A DNA stretch of 64,000 bases, taken from the NCBI GenBank assembly GCA_965242615.1, contig CBDESR010000004.1, positions 310,001-374,000 on the forward strand, in the 5' to 3' direction. Origin of the DNA: CBDBCU01 sp965242615. Lineage in GTDB: Bacteria; Chloroflexota; Dehalococcoidia; Lucifugimonadales; UBA3495. Both the position numbers and the translations under genes were made by a program. Positions 16,120 through 26,082 of this stretch are shown one piece after another (position 1 is the stretch's first letter; each line of letters starts with the position of its first letter). A model generated the notes under the pieces. The model saw nothing but the letters and a program-made list of their open reading frames with translations, had not been told where the DNA came from and ran no database searches.

Positions 16120-17080
16120 ATGCGCCTCATATTTATGGGTACCCCGGCGGCCGTAGTCCCCGCTCTAACCGCTCTCGACAACGACCCGGGCGTCAATCTG
16201 GCCGCCGTCTATACTTCGCCCGACCGGCCCCGGGGCCGGGGCCGTCCCACCGAACCTACTCCGATTAAGGCCGCCGCCCAAGCCCGGAAACTCCCGGTCT
16301 TTCAACCTCACTCGTTCCGCTCGGCCGCTGCCCGGCAGGAACTTGAAGCCTTGCAACCCGATGTCATCATCGTTGCCGCCTATGGCAAACTACTTCCCCC
16401 CGGAGGTATTGGCTATTCCGCCTTACGGCTGCCTTAACATTCATCCTTCCCTATTGCCCCGCTACCGCGGCCCTGCTCCCGTCGCTACTGCTATCCTCGA
16501 CGGCGCCGCCGTAACCGGCGTAACATTGATGCTCCTCGATCCCGGAATGGACACCGGCCCTATCTTGGCCCAACAGGATTATCCCTTGACCGGCAATGAG
16601 ACCGCCGATTTTCTGACCGATGCCCTCTTTGCCTTGGGCGTCCAACTCCTGCTCGATAACCTCAATCCTTGGGTATCCGGACAGCTGCTCGCCCAGCCCC
16701 AAGATGAAACCCGAGCCACCACTACCCGCAAACTGGAGCGCGCTGATGGTATTGCCGACTGGCGTTTGACCGCCACTGCCCTTGAGCGAAGGTGCCGCGC
16801 CTTTACTCCTTGGCCTGGCTTGACTGCCCAATGGCAAGACAAATCCCTCCGACTCTTATCCGTAACCGCCCTCGACCAACCCGACTATCCCAACGCCGCC
16901 CCAGGCCAAGTAATTCCTCTGAACTCCACTGCAACCCCCGCCGGTATAGCCACCGCCCAAGGCATTCTTGTCCCGCAGCAAGTCCAGCTCGAAGGCCGCC
17001 GCACCGCAACCATCGCAGACTTCCTCCGCGGCTACCCCGACTTCATCGGTAGCCGGCTAGGTATGCTCAATGTTTGTTGA
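16120..17080 (+). pseudogene. fmt: Methionyl-tRNA formyltransferase, interrupted by +1 frameshift
   Basis: Formylates Met-tRNAfMet for initiation. Correcting one base gives a normal 319-aa protein: MRLIFMGTPAAVVPAL at the N-terminus, NIHPSLLPRYRGPAP (catalytic Asn and His) and GVTLMLLDPGMDTG (catalytic Asp), then the C-terminal OB-like domain. The frame breaks in a run of six C at 16396-16401; five C would restore LLPPEVLAIP. The first frame ends at 16437 and the rest reads on in the second frame to 17080. Fmt is rarely lost and the remainder is intact, so a consensus error is as likely as a real mutation. Confidence 0.88.
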
Positions 17081-17129
17081 AATTAATCAACGCCAGCTGC
17101 AGGCAGACCAAATCGGGATACCACGAGGT

Positions 17130-19197
17130 TTAGCTAGCGAGCTGAGCGGTTAGAGCAGCGGCGTCGGTAACCGGCAGTTGGCAGACATAATTCTGGCAGA
17201 CATAGGCGGTCGGTTTGCCGTCCACCATACCCCGGTTTTCCAGCAAGGGTATTCCGGCGGGGTCAGTAGTAGCAGCGTCGGGCGCGGCCAAGCCGGTGTC
17301 CTGTCCCGCTACCACTTTGTTGGGGAGGTAGCGGCCAAAGATAGCGTTCCGCAACTCCCGGGTGGCCGGGTCAGTTCCGGGGCCGATAAGGGCGATTTCT
17401 TTGGGCTGGGCAAGGTAGAAATCCAGGACGCCGAGCCAGTAGGCGGTGCCGCCGGGGGCTTGGGACATTAGCTGGTGCAAGGAGCGCAGGGGCAGCGCGC
17501 CTTTGCGTTCGTATTCGCTGTTGCCGGTGAACAGGGCCAAGCGCAGCAGCACTTCGGCGGCTACGGAGCCGCCGCAAGGTTGGGCGTTGTCGAAGATGTC
17601 GCGGGGGCGGGTAACCAGGGTCTCGTGTTCCCGGCCGGTGTCGTAGAAGCCGCCGATACCGTCGTCCCAAAAGAGGTCAAGCATCGTGTCGGTCAGGGCA
17701 ATGGCTTGGCGGAGCCAACGGGGGTTGAAGTCGGCTTCGTAGAGAGCCAGCAAGCCGTCGGCAACGCAGGCGTAGTCCTCGAGAAAGCCGGGGAGTTTGG
17801 CTTGTCCGGCGCGCCAAGTGCGGAGCAGGCGGTTGTCCGCCAGCATCTGGTCGAGGAGGAAGGCGGCGTTGCGGGCGGCGGCTTGCAAGTAGTCGAGGCG
17901 GTTGAAAGCGGCGCCGGCTTCGGCAAAGCTGCGGAGCATCAATCCGTTCCAGGAGGCTACTACTTTGTCGTCGAGGAAAGGGTGGATGCGCTGTTCGCGG
18001 GCAGCCAGGAGGGCGGCTTTGCCACGGGCGATAAGGGAATCCAGTTGTTCTTGGGGGATGTTCTGTTCCCGGGGCAAAGGTTTCCGGGTCGCGAGTTACA
18101 TGGAGGATGTTGGCACCCTCGAAGTTGCCGGCTGGGGTAACGCCGTAATAGCGGCCCAAGAGGTCGGCGTCGGCAATGCCCAAGATTTCCGGCAACTGCT
18201 GCGGCGTCCAGACAAAGAACTTACCCTCGACGCCTTCGCTGTCGGCGTCCTGAGCGGAATAGAAGCCGCCTTGCGGGTCGGTCATTTCGCGCAGCACATA
18301 ATCGAGGGTTTCCTCGGCAATGCGGCGGTAGAGGGGCCGGCGGGTAAGCTGCCAAGCGTGGAGATAGAGGCGGGAGAGCAAGGCGTTGTCGTAGAGCATT
18401 TTCTCGAAATGCGGCACCAACCAGTAGGCATCGGTGGAGTAGCGGTGAAAGCCGCCGCCAATCTGGTCGTACATTCCCCCGTAAGCCATTTTTTCCAGGG
18501 TCAACTCGACCATTTCCAGAGAACGGGGGCTGGGGCCGCGGTGGTGGTAGCGGAGCAGGAATTCCGGGGTCATGGGCTGGGGGAACTTGGGGGCGGCGCC
18601 AAAGCCGCCGTTCTGGTAGTCGAAGTTGGCAGCCAGGTGGGAATAAGCATGGTGCAGGATGTCCTCGGTCAAAAGGCCGCCGCCGCGGGACAAGTGGCCG
18701 GCGCGGCCCATTTGGGCGGTCAGTTGTTGGGTAACCCGGGTAATTTCACCTTTGTTGTTGCGATAGGCTTCGCTGGCGGCTTGAAGGATGCGGGGGAAGC
18801 CGGGCATATTGAAGCGGTCGGCGGGAGGAAAGTAGGTGCCGCCATAGAAGGGCTGGCCCTGGGGGGTGAGAAAGACGGTCATCGGCCAGCCGCCGCTGCC
18901 GGTGAGCATCTGGACGGCTTCCATATAGACGGCGTCGAGGTCGGGGCGTTCCTCGCGGTCAACCTTGATGTTGATGAAGTGGTCGTTCATCAAGGCAGCG
19001 ATGGCGGCATCCTCGAAGGATTCGCGCTCCATTACATGGCACCAGTGGCAGGCGGAGTAGCCGATGCTGAGGAGGATGGGCTTGTCCTCGGCTTGGGAGC
19101 GGGACAATGCTTCCGGCCCCCAAGGGTGCCAGTCCACGGGGTTATGGGCGTGCTGAAGGAGGTAGGGGCTGGTTTCGTTGATGAGGCGGTTGGGCAT
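17130..19197 (-). pseudogene. DUF255 thioredoxin-domain protein (YyaL/SSP411 family), +1 frameshift
   Basis: Corrected length 688 aa, normal for the family. Residues 1-160 are a thioredoxin-like domain: NETSPYLLQHAHNPVDW, then SIGYSACHWCHVMERESF with the CxxC-like CHWCH, FINIKVDREERPD. The rest is an (alpha/alpha)6 barrel related to N-acylglucosamine 2-epimerases (FEKMLYDNA, SAQDADSEG). Its role is unclear, perhaps redox or carbohydrate related. The frame breaks at a C4 run on the minus strand (18074-18071): GCC CCG GGA is read where GCC CGG GAA would join TFA to REQNIPQE. AAAGGA precedes the ATG at 19197. Confidence 0.87.
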
Positions 19198-19231
19198 AGG
19201 ATTGTGTCCTTTTGGCAATTTCCGGGTGAGG

Positions 19232-19489
19232 TTAGAGGAGGCCGAGGTGGTGGAGGTCGGATTCGGTCCAGTGGGTTGACTGGAGTACGCTGGCCAGGGT
19301 CTTTCGGTCCAGGGTATCACGGCCCCGGTGGTAATGGATAACGGTACGGCGGCCATCGGGGCGCTGGTATATATGGCCGCCGGTTCGGGTAGTTCTTTGC
19401 AGGATAAACCCGTCGCGTTCCAGAGCGTGCAGCAATTCCCGAACCGGGGTGTTGCGGAGCAGGTGTACCAGCCGCCCGGGTTCCCTCAT
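19232..19489 (-). CDS. hicA: HicA-family toxin (mRNA interferase)
   Basis: 85 aa. NTPVRELLHALERDGF, GGHIYQRPDGRRTVIHYHRG and the LDRKTLASVLQSTH tail match the double-stranded-RNA-binding-like HicA fold; the conserved His of the active centre is in GGHIY. HicA cleaves mRNA. Its ATG overlaps the stop of the upstream antitoxin-like gene by 4 bp, so the pair is translationally coupled. The antitoxin-first order is less common than hicA-hicB. Confidence 0.82.
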   Translation of the reverse strand: MREPGRLVHLLRNTPVRELLHALERDGFILQRTTRTGGHIYQRPDGRRTVIHYHRGRDTLDRKTLASVLQSTHWTESDLHHLGLL

Positions 19490-20283
19490 AGGGTAACGGC
19501 TACTACTTCCCCGGATAAGGCCCGGGACTCTTGCTCAGCTTCGGGGGGAAGGGGATCGCCGAACTCCTCCATAACTTCGAGATAGGCTTGGGCGTTCTCT
19601 TGCAAGGCTTCGAGGGTCTCGGCGCGGGTATAGCCCCAAGCGTTGCAGCCGGGCAAAACGGGAACGACTGCCCCCCAACGACCATCGTCATCTTGTTCCA
19701 CTTCAACGCGGAAAAGGTAGGTGTTCACTTGGGAAACCTTTTTGGCGGCATAGGCCAGAGATTCCTGGAGGTCCGCCGCGGTCAGGGAAGGGTAGGACTG
19801 CAATACTTCCGCAGGGGAATGCCCCGCGGCAATCATTTCAACTATAGTGGCGACGCTGACCCGGGTATCCCGGATGCAGGGCTTGCCGCCCATTACTTCC
19901 GGGTTAAGGGTAATCCGCGCCAAGGGTTGAACGCTGCTGGAGACAAAACGGGCAGCGGGGTCGGCGCGGGCCGGCTCGAAGTAAGGGTTGATGTAAGGGT
20001 TCTGCCCCCAGAACACGTTGCCGGTAACCGCGAGGCTCTTGACGGAGCCGCGCTTGGCTTCCCGGGACTTGGGGTTACCGAAGGTTCCTTTGGCGGTCAA
20101 AAACCACTTGCCATCGTGAGAGGTCACTTTGGTCACGCCCTGCTCGCGCATCAACCCAATAAGGGGATCGACATTGACGCCTTGAAGCAAGTAGCTGTAC
20201 CGCCGGTGCGGGGAAAGGACGCCGCGGGCTTGCAACCCGCCGGCACCGGTTTCTCTCAAAAACTCCCGGATGTTTCGTTCCAT
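19486..20283 (-). CDS. Three-part antitoxin: unknown N-terminus, DUF433, HicB
   Basis: 265 aa. Residues 1-115 match nothing I recognise. About 121-183 is a full DUF433 domain (ITLNPEVMGGKPCIRDTRVS, LQSYPSLTAADLQESLAYAA), a winged-helix fold usually seen as a separate antitoxin. About 187-250 is a HicB domain (YLFRVEVEQDDDGRW, VVPVLPGCNAWGYTRAETL, EALQENAQAYLEVM) that would bind and neutralise the adjacent HicA. HicB proteins normally carry a C-terminal RHH or HTH; here the DNA-binding part may be the DUF433 module placed in front. The stop overlaps hicA. Confidence 0.75.
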   Translation of the reverse strand: MERNIREFLRETGAGGLQARGVLSPHRRYSYLLQGVNVDPLIGLMREQGVTKVTSHDGKWFLTAKGTFGNPKSREAKRGSVKSLAVTGNVFWGQNPYINPYFEPARADPAARFVSSSVQPLARITLNPEVMGGKPCIRDTRVSVATIVEMIAAGHSPAEVLQSYPSLTAADLQESLAYAAKKVSQVNTYLFRVEVEQDDDGRWGAVVPVLPGCNAWGYTRAETLEALQENAQAYLEVMEEFGDPLPPEAEQESRALSGEVVAVTL

Positions 20284-20350
20284 AGGATATGCTCCGTTTT
20301 CTGCGGATTACTAAACCGGCCGTCTGCACGGCGGATTGGGTCGGTCGCCG

Positions 20351-22108
20351 CTAGTTTTGGGTGCGTTCCGCGGTCATTTGCTGCACCAGTTCGGTTAAGG
20401 GCATTGCACCGAGGTTGCCGCCGGCGCGGGTGCGGACGGATACGGCGTCTTGTTCTTGTTCCCGGTCGCCGATGACCAGCATATAGGGGATTTTCTGGAG
20501 TTGGGCGTCACGGATTTTCTGGTTCATCCGGTCGTTGCGGGTATCCACTTCGGTGCGGAAACCGTGGCTTTCCAGCCGGGTTTTGAGCTGGCGGGCGTAG
20601 TTGTGGTGGCGGTCGGCGATGGGGATGATTAGGGCTTGGACGGGAGCCAGCCAGAGGGGGAAAGCGCCGGCGTAGTGTTCAATCAGGACGCCGAGGAAGC
20701 GTTCGAGGGAGCCGAGGATGGCGCGATGCACCATATAGGGACGGCTGCGGGCGCCGGCGGCGTCCATAAAGGTGAGGTTGAAGCGTTCCGGGAGGTTAAA
20801 GTCGAACTGAATGGTGGTGCATTGCCAGTCGCGGCCGAGGGCGTCCTGGATTTTGATGTCGATTTTGGGGCCGTAAAAGGCGCCGCCGCCTTCGTCGATG
20901 TCGAAAGTCAGACTGCGCTGCTGCAAGGCGCGGCGCAGGGATTCGGTAGCGTGTTCCCACATCGCCAATTCCCCGGCGTAGTTGGCCGGGCGGGTGGAGA
21001 GGGATATGGAAAAGTCGGTGAAACCAAAGGCGTCAAGCAGCTCAAAGGTCAAGTCCAGTACGCCGCCGACTTCGGACTCGACCTGTTCCGGGAGGCAGAA
21101 AATGTGGGCGTCATCCTGGGTAAAGCCGCGGACGCGCATCAAGCCGTGGAGGACGCCGCTGCGCTCGTAGCGGTACACGGTGCCGAGTTCGGCAATCCGC
21201 AGGGGGAGTTCCCGGTAGCTGCGGAGGGCGGAGCGGTACACCATAATGTGGAAGGGGCAGTTCATCGGCTTGAGGAAGTATTCCTGTTCGTCCACTTCCA
21301 AGGGGGCGTACATACTTTCCCGGTAGTGGTCGAGGTGGCCGCTGGTCTGCCAGAGGCGGGCGCGGCCGATATGGGGGGAATAGACGATGTTGTAGTCGTG
21401 GCGGTAGTGCAGATCGCGCCAGTAGTCTTCGACGAGGCTGCGGACTACGCCGCCTTTGGGATGCCAGACGATAAGGCCGGGGCCGATTTCCTCGTGGATG
21501 GAAAAGAGGCCCAACTCGCGGCCGAGGATGCGGTGGTCGCGGCGGGCGGCTTCCTCCTGGCGGTGCAGGTAGTCGTCGAGGGCGGCGCGGCTTTCCCAAG
21601 CGGTGCCGTAGATGCGCTGGAGCATCGGGCGGCGCTCGTCGCCGCGCCAGTAGGCGCCGGCGATGGTGAGCAGTTTGACGGCGGTGATGTCGGCAGTGGC
21701 GGCGACATGAGGCCCCTGGCAGAGGTCGATAAAGTCGCCGTGACGGTAGATGCTGAGGGTGGTTTCAGCCGGCAGGTCGGCGATAATTTCGAGTTTGTAG
21801 GGCTGGTCGGCAAAAAGCTGCTGGGCGGCGGCCCGGCTGACTTCCTCGCGTTGGAAGGGTTGGCCGGCGGCGATAGTTTCCCGCATCAGTCCTTCGATGC
21901 TGGTCAAGTCCTCGGGAGTGAAGGGGCGGGAAACGTCGAAGTCGTAATAAAAGCCGTCCTGGGTGGGGGGTCCGATGCCCATTTTGGCTTCGGGAAAGAG
22001 TTTGAGGACGGCGTCGGCCATAACATGGGCGGCGGAGTGGCGCATTCGGTGGCGCAAAGCCTGGGCGGCGTCGTTACTGGTAGGGTCGAGGGCGGCGTGG
22101 TCGAGCAT
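20351..22108 (-). CDS. thrS: Threonyl-tRNA synthetase
   Basis: 585 aa from the ATG at 22108 (AGGAAG upstream). It begins directly with the editing domain (MRHSAAHVMADAVLKLFP, HxxxH metal/editing site); the N-terminal TGS domain of E. coli ThrS is missing, a known shorter form. QRIYGTAW follows, then the class II core: motif 2 in the GVLHGLMRVRGFTQDDAHIF stretch, FYGPKIDIKI, motif 3 HRAILGSLERF, and a C-terminal anticodon-binding domain (about 480-585). Essential; probably single copy. Confidence 0.95.
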   Translation of the reverse strand: MLDHAALDPTSNDAAQALRHRMRHSAAHVMADAVLKLFPEAKMGIGPPTQDGFYYDFDVSRPFTPEDLTSIEGLMRETIAAGQPFQREEVSRAAAQQLFADQPYKLEIIADLPAETTLSIYRHGDFIDLCQGPHVAATADITAVKLLTIAGAYWRGDERRPMLQRIYGTAWESRAALDDYLHRQEEAARRDHRILGRELGLFSIHEEIGPGLIVWHPKGGVVRSLVEDYWRDLHYRHDYNIVYSPHIGRARLWQTSGHLDHYRESMYAPLEVDEQEYFLKPMNCPFHIMVYRSALRSYRELPLRIAELGTVYRYERSGVLHGLMRVRGFTQDDAHIFCLPEQVESEVGGVLDLTFELLDAFGFTDFSISLSTRPANYAGELAMWEHATESLRRALQQRSLTFDIDEGGGAFYGPKIDIKIQDALGRDWQCTTIQFDFNLPERFNLTFMDAAGARSRPYMVHRAILGSLERFLGVLIEHYAGAFPLWLAPVQALIIPIADRHHNYARQLKTRLESHGFRTEVDTRNDRMNQKIRDAQLQKIPYMLVIGDREQEQDAVSVRTRAGGNLGAMPLTELVQQMTAERTQN

Positions 22109-22230
22109 ATTGACTTCCTGCGGTGAAGTGGCGGGCAACGGGTGATTTGCCGATTGTTTATTATAACCAAGACCGGGGAATAATGGTATTAGCCGAGAAC
22201 CGGGTTGTCGGGGATAGGTCAGGCTTGGGG

Positions 22231-22929
22231 CTAACTTTCGGCCGGAGGGGAGCCGTAGAAAACGGCGCGCAGGTTGCGATGGCGGAGGGCGTTGCGGAGT
22301 TGGTAGCGGATGGAGATGGCGTAGGAAATGGCAACAACGGCGGTCAACATAAGGCACAAGCCGATGTGGTAGATGCCGGGGTTGGGAATGAGCCAGTGCA
22401 GGTTAAAAAGGGCGGCGGCGATGACCAGGAGGTTAATGAGGATATAGCCGACGGCCAAGCCGACGATGGCATTGCGGGCGAGGATAACGGCGATTATGCC
22501 GGGAAGCAGGGCAAGGAGGGCGGGCAGCGGGACGAAGGCCAGGCAGATGCCGATGATGCTGGCGGCCCCCTTGCCGCCGCGGAAGTGGAGCAGGAAAGTC
22601 CAGTTGTGGCCGGCGACGACCAATAGGGCGGTTACATAGACGGTCCAGGGCTGCAGGTCAGCCCAACCGGCGGCGTTGACCCAAGCGGGGAGCAGGGCGG
22701 CTACTGCGCCCTTGCCGACATCAATGGCTAGTACCAAGGCGGCGCCCCATAAGCCGACTTGGTGGTAGGTGTTCAGGGTTCCGACATTGCGGCTGCCGAC
22801 TTCCCGCAGGTCGACGCCTTTGACCGCCCGTACCAGCAAGTAAGCCGGCGGGATGGCGCCGAGGAGGTAGGCGAGGATGCCGAGGAGGGCGATGGTCAGC
22901 AGTGCCAAGGGGTGAGACTCCCGGGGCAA
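22231..22929 (-). CDS. plsY: Glycerol-3-phosphate acyltransferase PlsY
   Basis: 232 aa inner-membrane enzyme using acyl-phosphate to make lysophosphatidate, the first step of phospholipid synthesis. Five to six transmembrane helices and the three family motifs: GSRNVGTLN (about 46-54), DVGKGA (about 70-75) and GHNWTFLLHFRGGKGAA (about 107-123). Starts at TTG 22929. Upstream of and co-directional with thrS. Confidence 0.93.
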   Translation of the reverse strand: MPRESHPLALLTIALLGILAYLLGAIPPAYLLVRAVKGVDLREVGSRNVGTLNTYHQVGLWGAALVLAIDVGKGAVAALLPAWVNAAGWADLQPWTVYVTALLVVAGHNWTFLLHFRGGKGAASIIGICLAFVPLPALLALLPGIIAVILARNAIVGLAVGYILINLLVIAAALFNLHWLIPNPGIYHIGLCLMLTAVVAISYAISIRYQLRNALRHRNLRAVFYGSPPAES

Positions 22930-23089
22930 GTTTCAGGGTAGGCGATGGGATTCTAGCACCGGATAGGCTTTGGGGGCAATGCGGGGTTGTAGGAGGTTCT
23001 GTCCGGTCAGACTGCTGCTTGCCGGCGGGCAGAATTGTGCTACTATTGCCCCGGCTGGTAATTCGCAAACCGGGCAAAAGGGTAACGCT

Positions 23090-25994
23090 ATGATGCCGCG
23101 CCAGACGGAACCTAACGCCAATAATGCCTTGGGCAATTTGCTGCGCCGGATGCTACCGGGCTGTACGGTGCTGGCGGAAAATACGCAGACTTTTGCCGAC
23201 TATCCGGGCCGCCATTCGGATGTGCTGATTACCGGGCGCGGGCGGGCGCCGGTGGTGGTCGAGGCGGAATATGAGCCGGCGGCCACGGTGGAGCAGGATG
23301 CCCGGGAGCGGTTGGGGCTGAACATTGCCGGGGACGGCCGGGCCATTGAGGCGGCCATTGCGGTGCGCTACCCGGCGACGGTGGAGGCGGCGTACGATGT
23401 GACGGCGGCGGTGGAACAGGCCGCCTTGTCGTACCGGGTTCTCTATCAGCAAGGCAATCCTTTTCCCCGGGCCGGATGGCTTACCGGCTCCGTGGGCGAT
23501 TTGGCGGATTTGATCCGGCTGGTTTCGGTGCCGCAGCAAGAGGTGGAGCGGGCGGCGGAAACTTTGGAAAACGGCATCGAGCGGGCGGCCGAATGGTTGG
23601 ACGATATGGCGAAATCGCGTCCTGGCAGCGCCGCCGATTTGGCCGCCCTGCTGGGAATGTCCAATGTGCCGCAAACCCGGCGGATGGCTTGCGCTATCCT
23701 GGCTAATGCCCTGGTCTTTCACGAGCGCATTGCCGGGATGCACCCCGCCGTTAAGCATCTGCGGCAGTTGGGCGGGCCGGCGGATCCTACCTTGCAGGAT
23801 GCGGTGCTGGCGGCGTGGGAGGGTATCCTGAAAATCAACTACTACCCCATTTTCGCCATTGCCAAAGACCTGCTGACGCAGCTGCCATCCGATGCCGCCG
23901 CCCGAGTGCTGGATGTGCTGCGGCCGACGGCGCAAGCCGTGGCGGCCGCCGGGGTGGACAATGCCCACGATTTGACCGGGCGGGTTTTCCAGCGGCTGAT
24001 TGCGGACCGCAAGTATCTGGCGACTTTTTACACCCGGCCGGAGTCGGCGGCGCTGCTGGCCCGGCTGGCCGTGGCGAAACTGGAGGGAGTGGATTGGGCG
24101 GATGCGGATGCCATCGGCCGGCTGCGGGTGGGGGATTTTGCTTGCGGCACCGGCGCGCTGCTGTCGGCGGTGTATGACCGCATTGCCGCCCAATATCAGC
24201 AAGCCGGCGGCGACCCGGCGCGACTGCATCCGGTTATGCTCGAGGAAGTATTGTACGGCTGTGATGTGATGCCGTCCGCCATTCACATTACCGGTTCCAC
24301 CTTGTCCGGGATGCAGCCGGAGGTGCAGTTCGGGCAGTCCCGGCTCTATACGATGCCCTACGGTCGGCAGGAGGATGGCAGCGTCAAGCTGGGTTCGCTG
24401 GAATTGCTGCAAAGTTCGGCGGTGCAAACCCTGTTCAACACCAGCGACCCGGCGCTCCGCACCGGCAGCGTTGGCGAGGAAACGGCGGCGCAGGTGATTG
24501 CCCAAATCCCGGATGGCGGCTTTGACCTGGTGATTATGAACCCGCCTTTTACCCGGGCCACTAACCACGAGGGCGCCCATGCCACGGTGGTCAACCCGGC
24601 CTTTGCCGCTTTTGACGCCAGCAAAGCCGATATGGATGCGATGGGCAAGCGGATGCGGGACTTGGGCAAGAATAGCTGCTATGACGGCAAGGCCGGGTTA
24701 GCCTCGGCTTTTACCGCCCTGGCGCACCGCAAGCTCAAGCCCGGCGGTGTGCTGGCTTTTGTGCTGCCGCTGTCGGTATCGGCCGGCACTTCTTGGGATA
24801 AGTTTCGACAGCTACTGGCGGATGAATATACCGATTTGGAAGTGTTGAGCATTGCCGCCGCGGATAACGACCAGTTGTCCTTTTCCGCTGACACCGGTAT
24901 GGCGGAATGTCTGGCAGTAGCCCGGAAACTACGCCCGGAGGAAATCCCGGCGGAGCCGGCGCGCTTTACTTCCCTGCGCCGCCGGCCGCCCGGCTTGGCG
25001 GCCGCCGCTGAAATTGCTAAAGAGATGGTGGCGGCTCAGTATGTCCGGGGTATCGAGGACGGCCCGTACGGCGGCGCAGTCTTGAACATAGGTACGGAAA
25101 ATTTCGCCGAAATTGCGTCGGTAAAACCGACTATAGTCGGTTTTACCGACGTGGAACTCTGTCCGTATCCAGGACCTATCGGTAGCCCAAGTAGCCCACG
25201 CCCTTACCAACTCCCACCTCTGGCTCCCCACCTACCAAAACCCTCTCCCACTCCCCACTACTACCCTCTCCACCATCGGACAACGCGGCCTGGTTGACCG
25301 TCTTATCCTTGGCCCGCCGCACCCGGCTCCCTTTACCAAAACCAACCCCAGCGATACGGCTAACTATCCTTGTCTCTGGAATCACGACGCCAAGAAAGAG
25401 ACTCATCTGGTCTGCGAACCGGATTTGCAGTTGCTGGTACAGATTGGTATGGAGCAGGAAGCAGCTGGCATTTGGGATACGGCAAGCCGGGTTCACATCA
25501 GTAGAGGGTTTCGTTTTAACTCCCAGCCACTAGCGGCGGCCTTTACCGAAAGGGAAAGTATGGGCGGCCGTGGTTGGCCGACTGTAAAGTTTGCTGATTC
25601 GTCCTTTGATTACCCCTTTATAGTGTGGGGCAACAGCACTTTGGGGCTGATTTGCTATTGGTGGCACGCCAACCGCCAAGTTGCCGGTAGGGGAGACATA
25701 ACGGTCAGCGCGATAGACGCCCTACCCAGTCTCGACCTGCGCTCCCTGACCGACGCCCAACTTGCCACGGCCCGGGAGATTTTTGAGGAGTTCCGGGATA
25801 AGGAACTGCTGCCGGCTTACTTGGCGGATGTGGACCCGAACCGGGCGTTGCTGGATAAGCGGGTGGTGGGCGATTTGCTGGGGTTTGCGGAGGCGGTGTA
25901 TCAGGGGGTAAGGCGGTTGGCGGCGAAGTGGTGCGCGGAGCCGTCGGTGCATGGGGGAAAGGCGCGGCCGAAGGGGGCGCGGCTGGTGGTGTAG
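23090..25994 (+). pseudogene. Large adenine-specific DNA methyltransferase, one apparent frameshift
   Basis: About 967 aa when the two frames are joined. The N-terminal third holds DVLITGRGRAPVVVEAEYEP, which could be a nuclease-like or recognition fold; the middle is helical; the methyltransferase core has motif I VGDFACGTGALL (about 347) and motif IV DLVIMNPPF (about 480), as in N6-adenine enzymes of type I/IIG systems. The frame changes between about 25135 and 25165, right after a perfect 36-bp palindrome (25116-25151); downstream, RIQDLSVAQVAHALTNSHLW and LDLRSLTDAQL continue the protein in the other frame. No separate restriction or specificity gene is adjacent. Confidence 0.78.
25116..25151. 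repeat. 36-bp perfect palindrome inside the methyltransferase gene
   Basis: Two exact 18-bp arms with no loop; the core is ACCGACTATAGTCGGT, centred at 25133/25134. The coding frame is broken within about 30 bp. Confidence 0.9.
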
Positions 25995-26051
25995 GGGGGC
26001 TAATCCCTTACGGGCAAGCCGGGCAAGGGGCGCGGAAGGAAGGGCGGCCTA

Positions 26052-26060
26052 TGCTATAAT
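26052..26060 (+). promoter_or_regulatory. Extended -10 promoter of the GT-C gene
   Basis: TGC-TATAAT: a perfect -10 (26055-26060) with the upstream TGn extension, 23 bp before the chosen ATG. No clear -35 box, as extended -10 promoters allow. Confidence 0.55.
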
Positions 26061-26082
26061 CCGGGCGGTGGCGATTAAATCC

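Noticed and set aside
20636..22126. Plus-strand open frame opposite thrS
   Set aside because: Shadow of thrS with no domains; the same applies to frames at 13022-14176 and 14180-15013.
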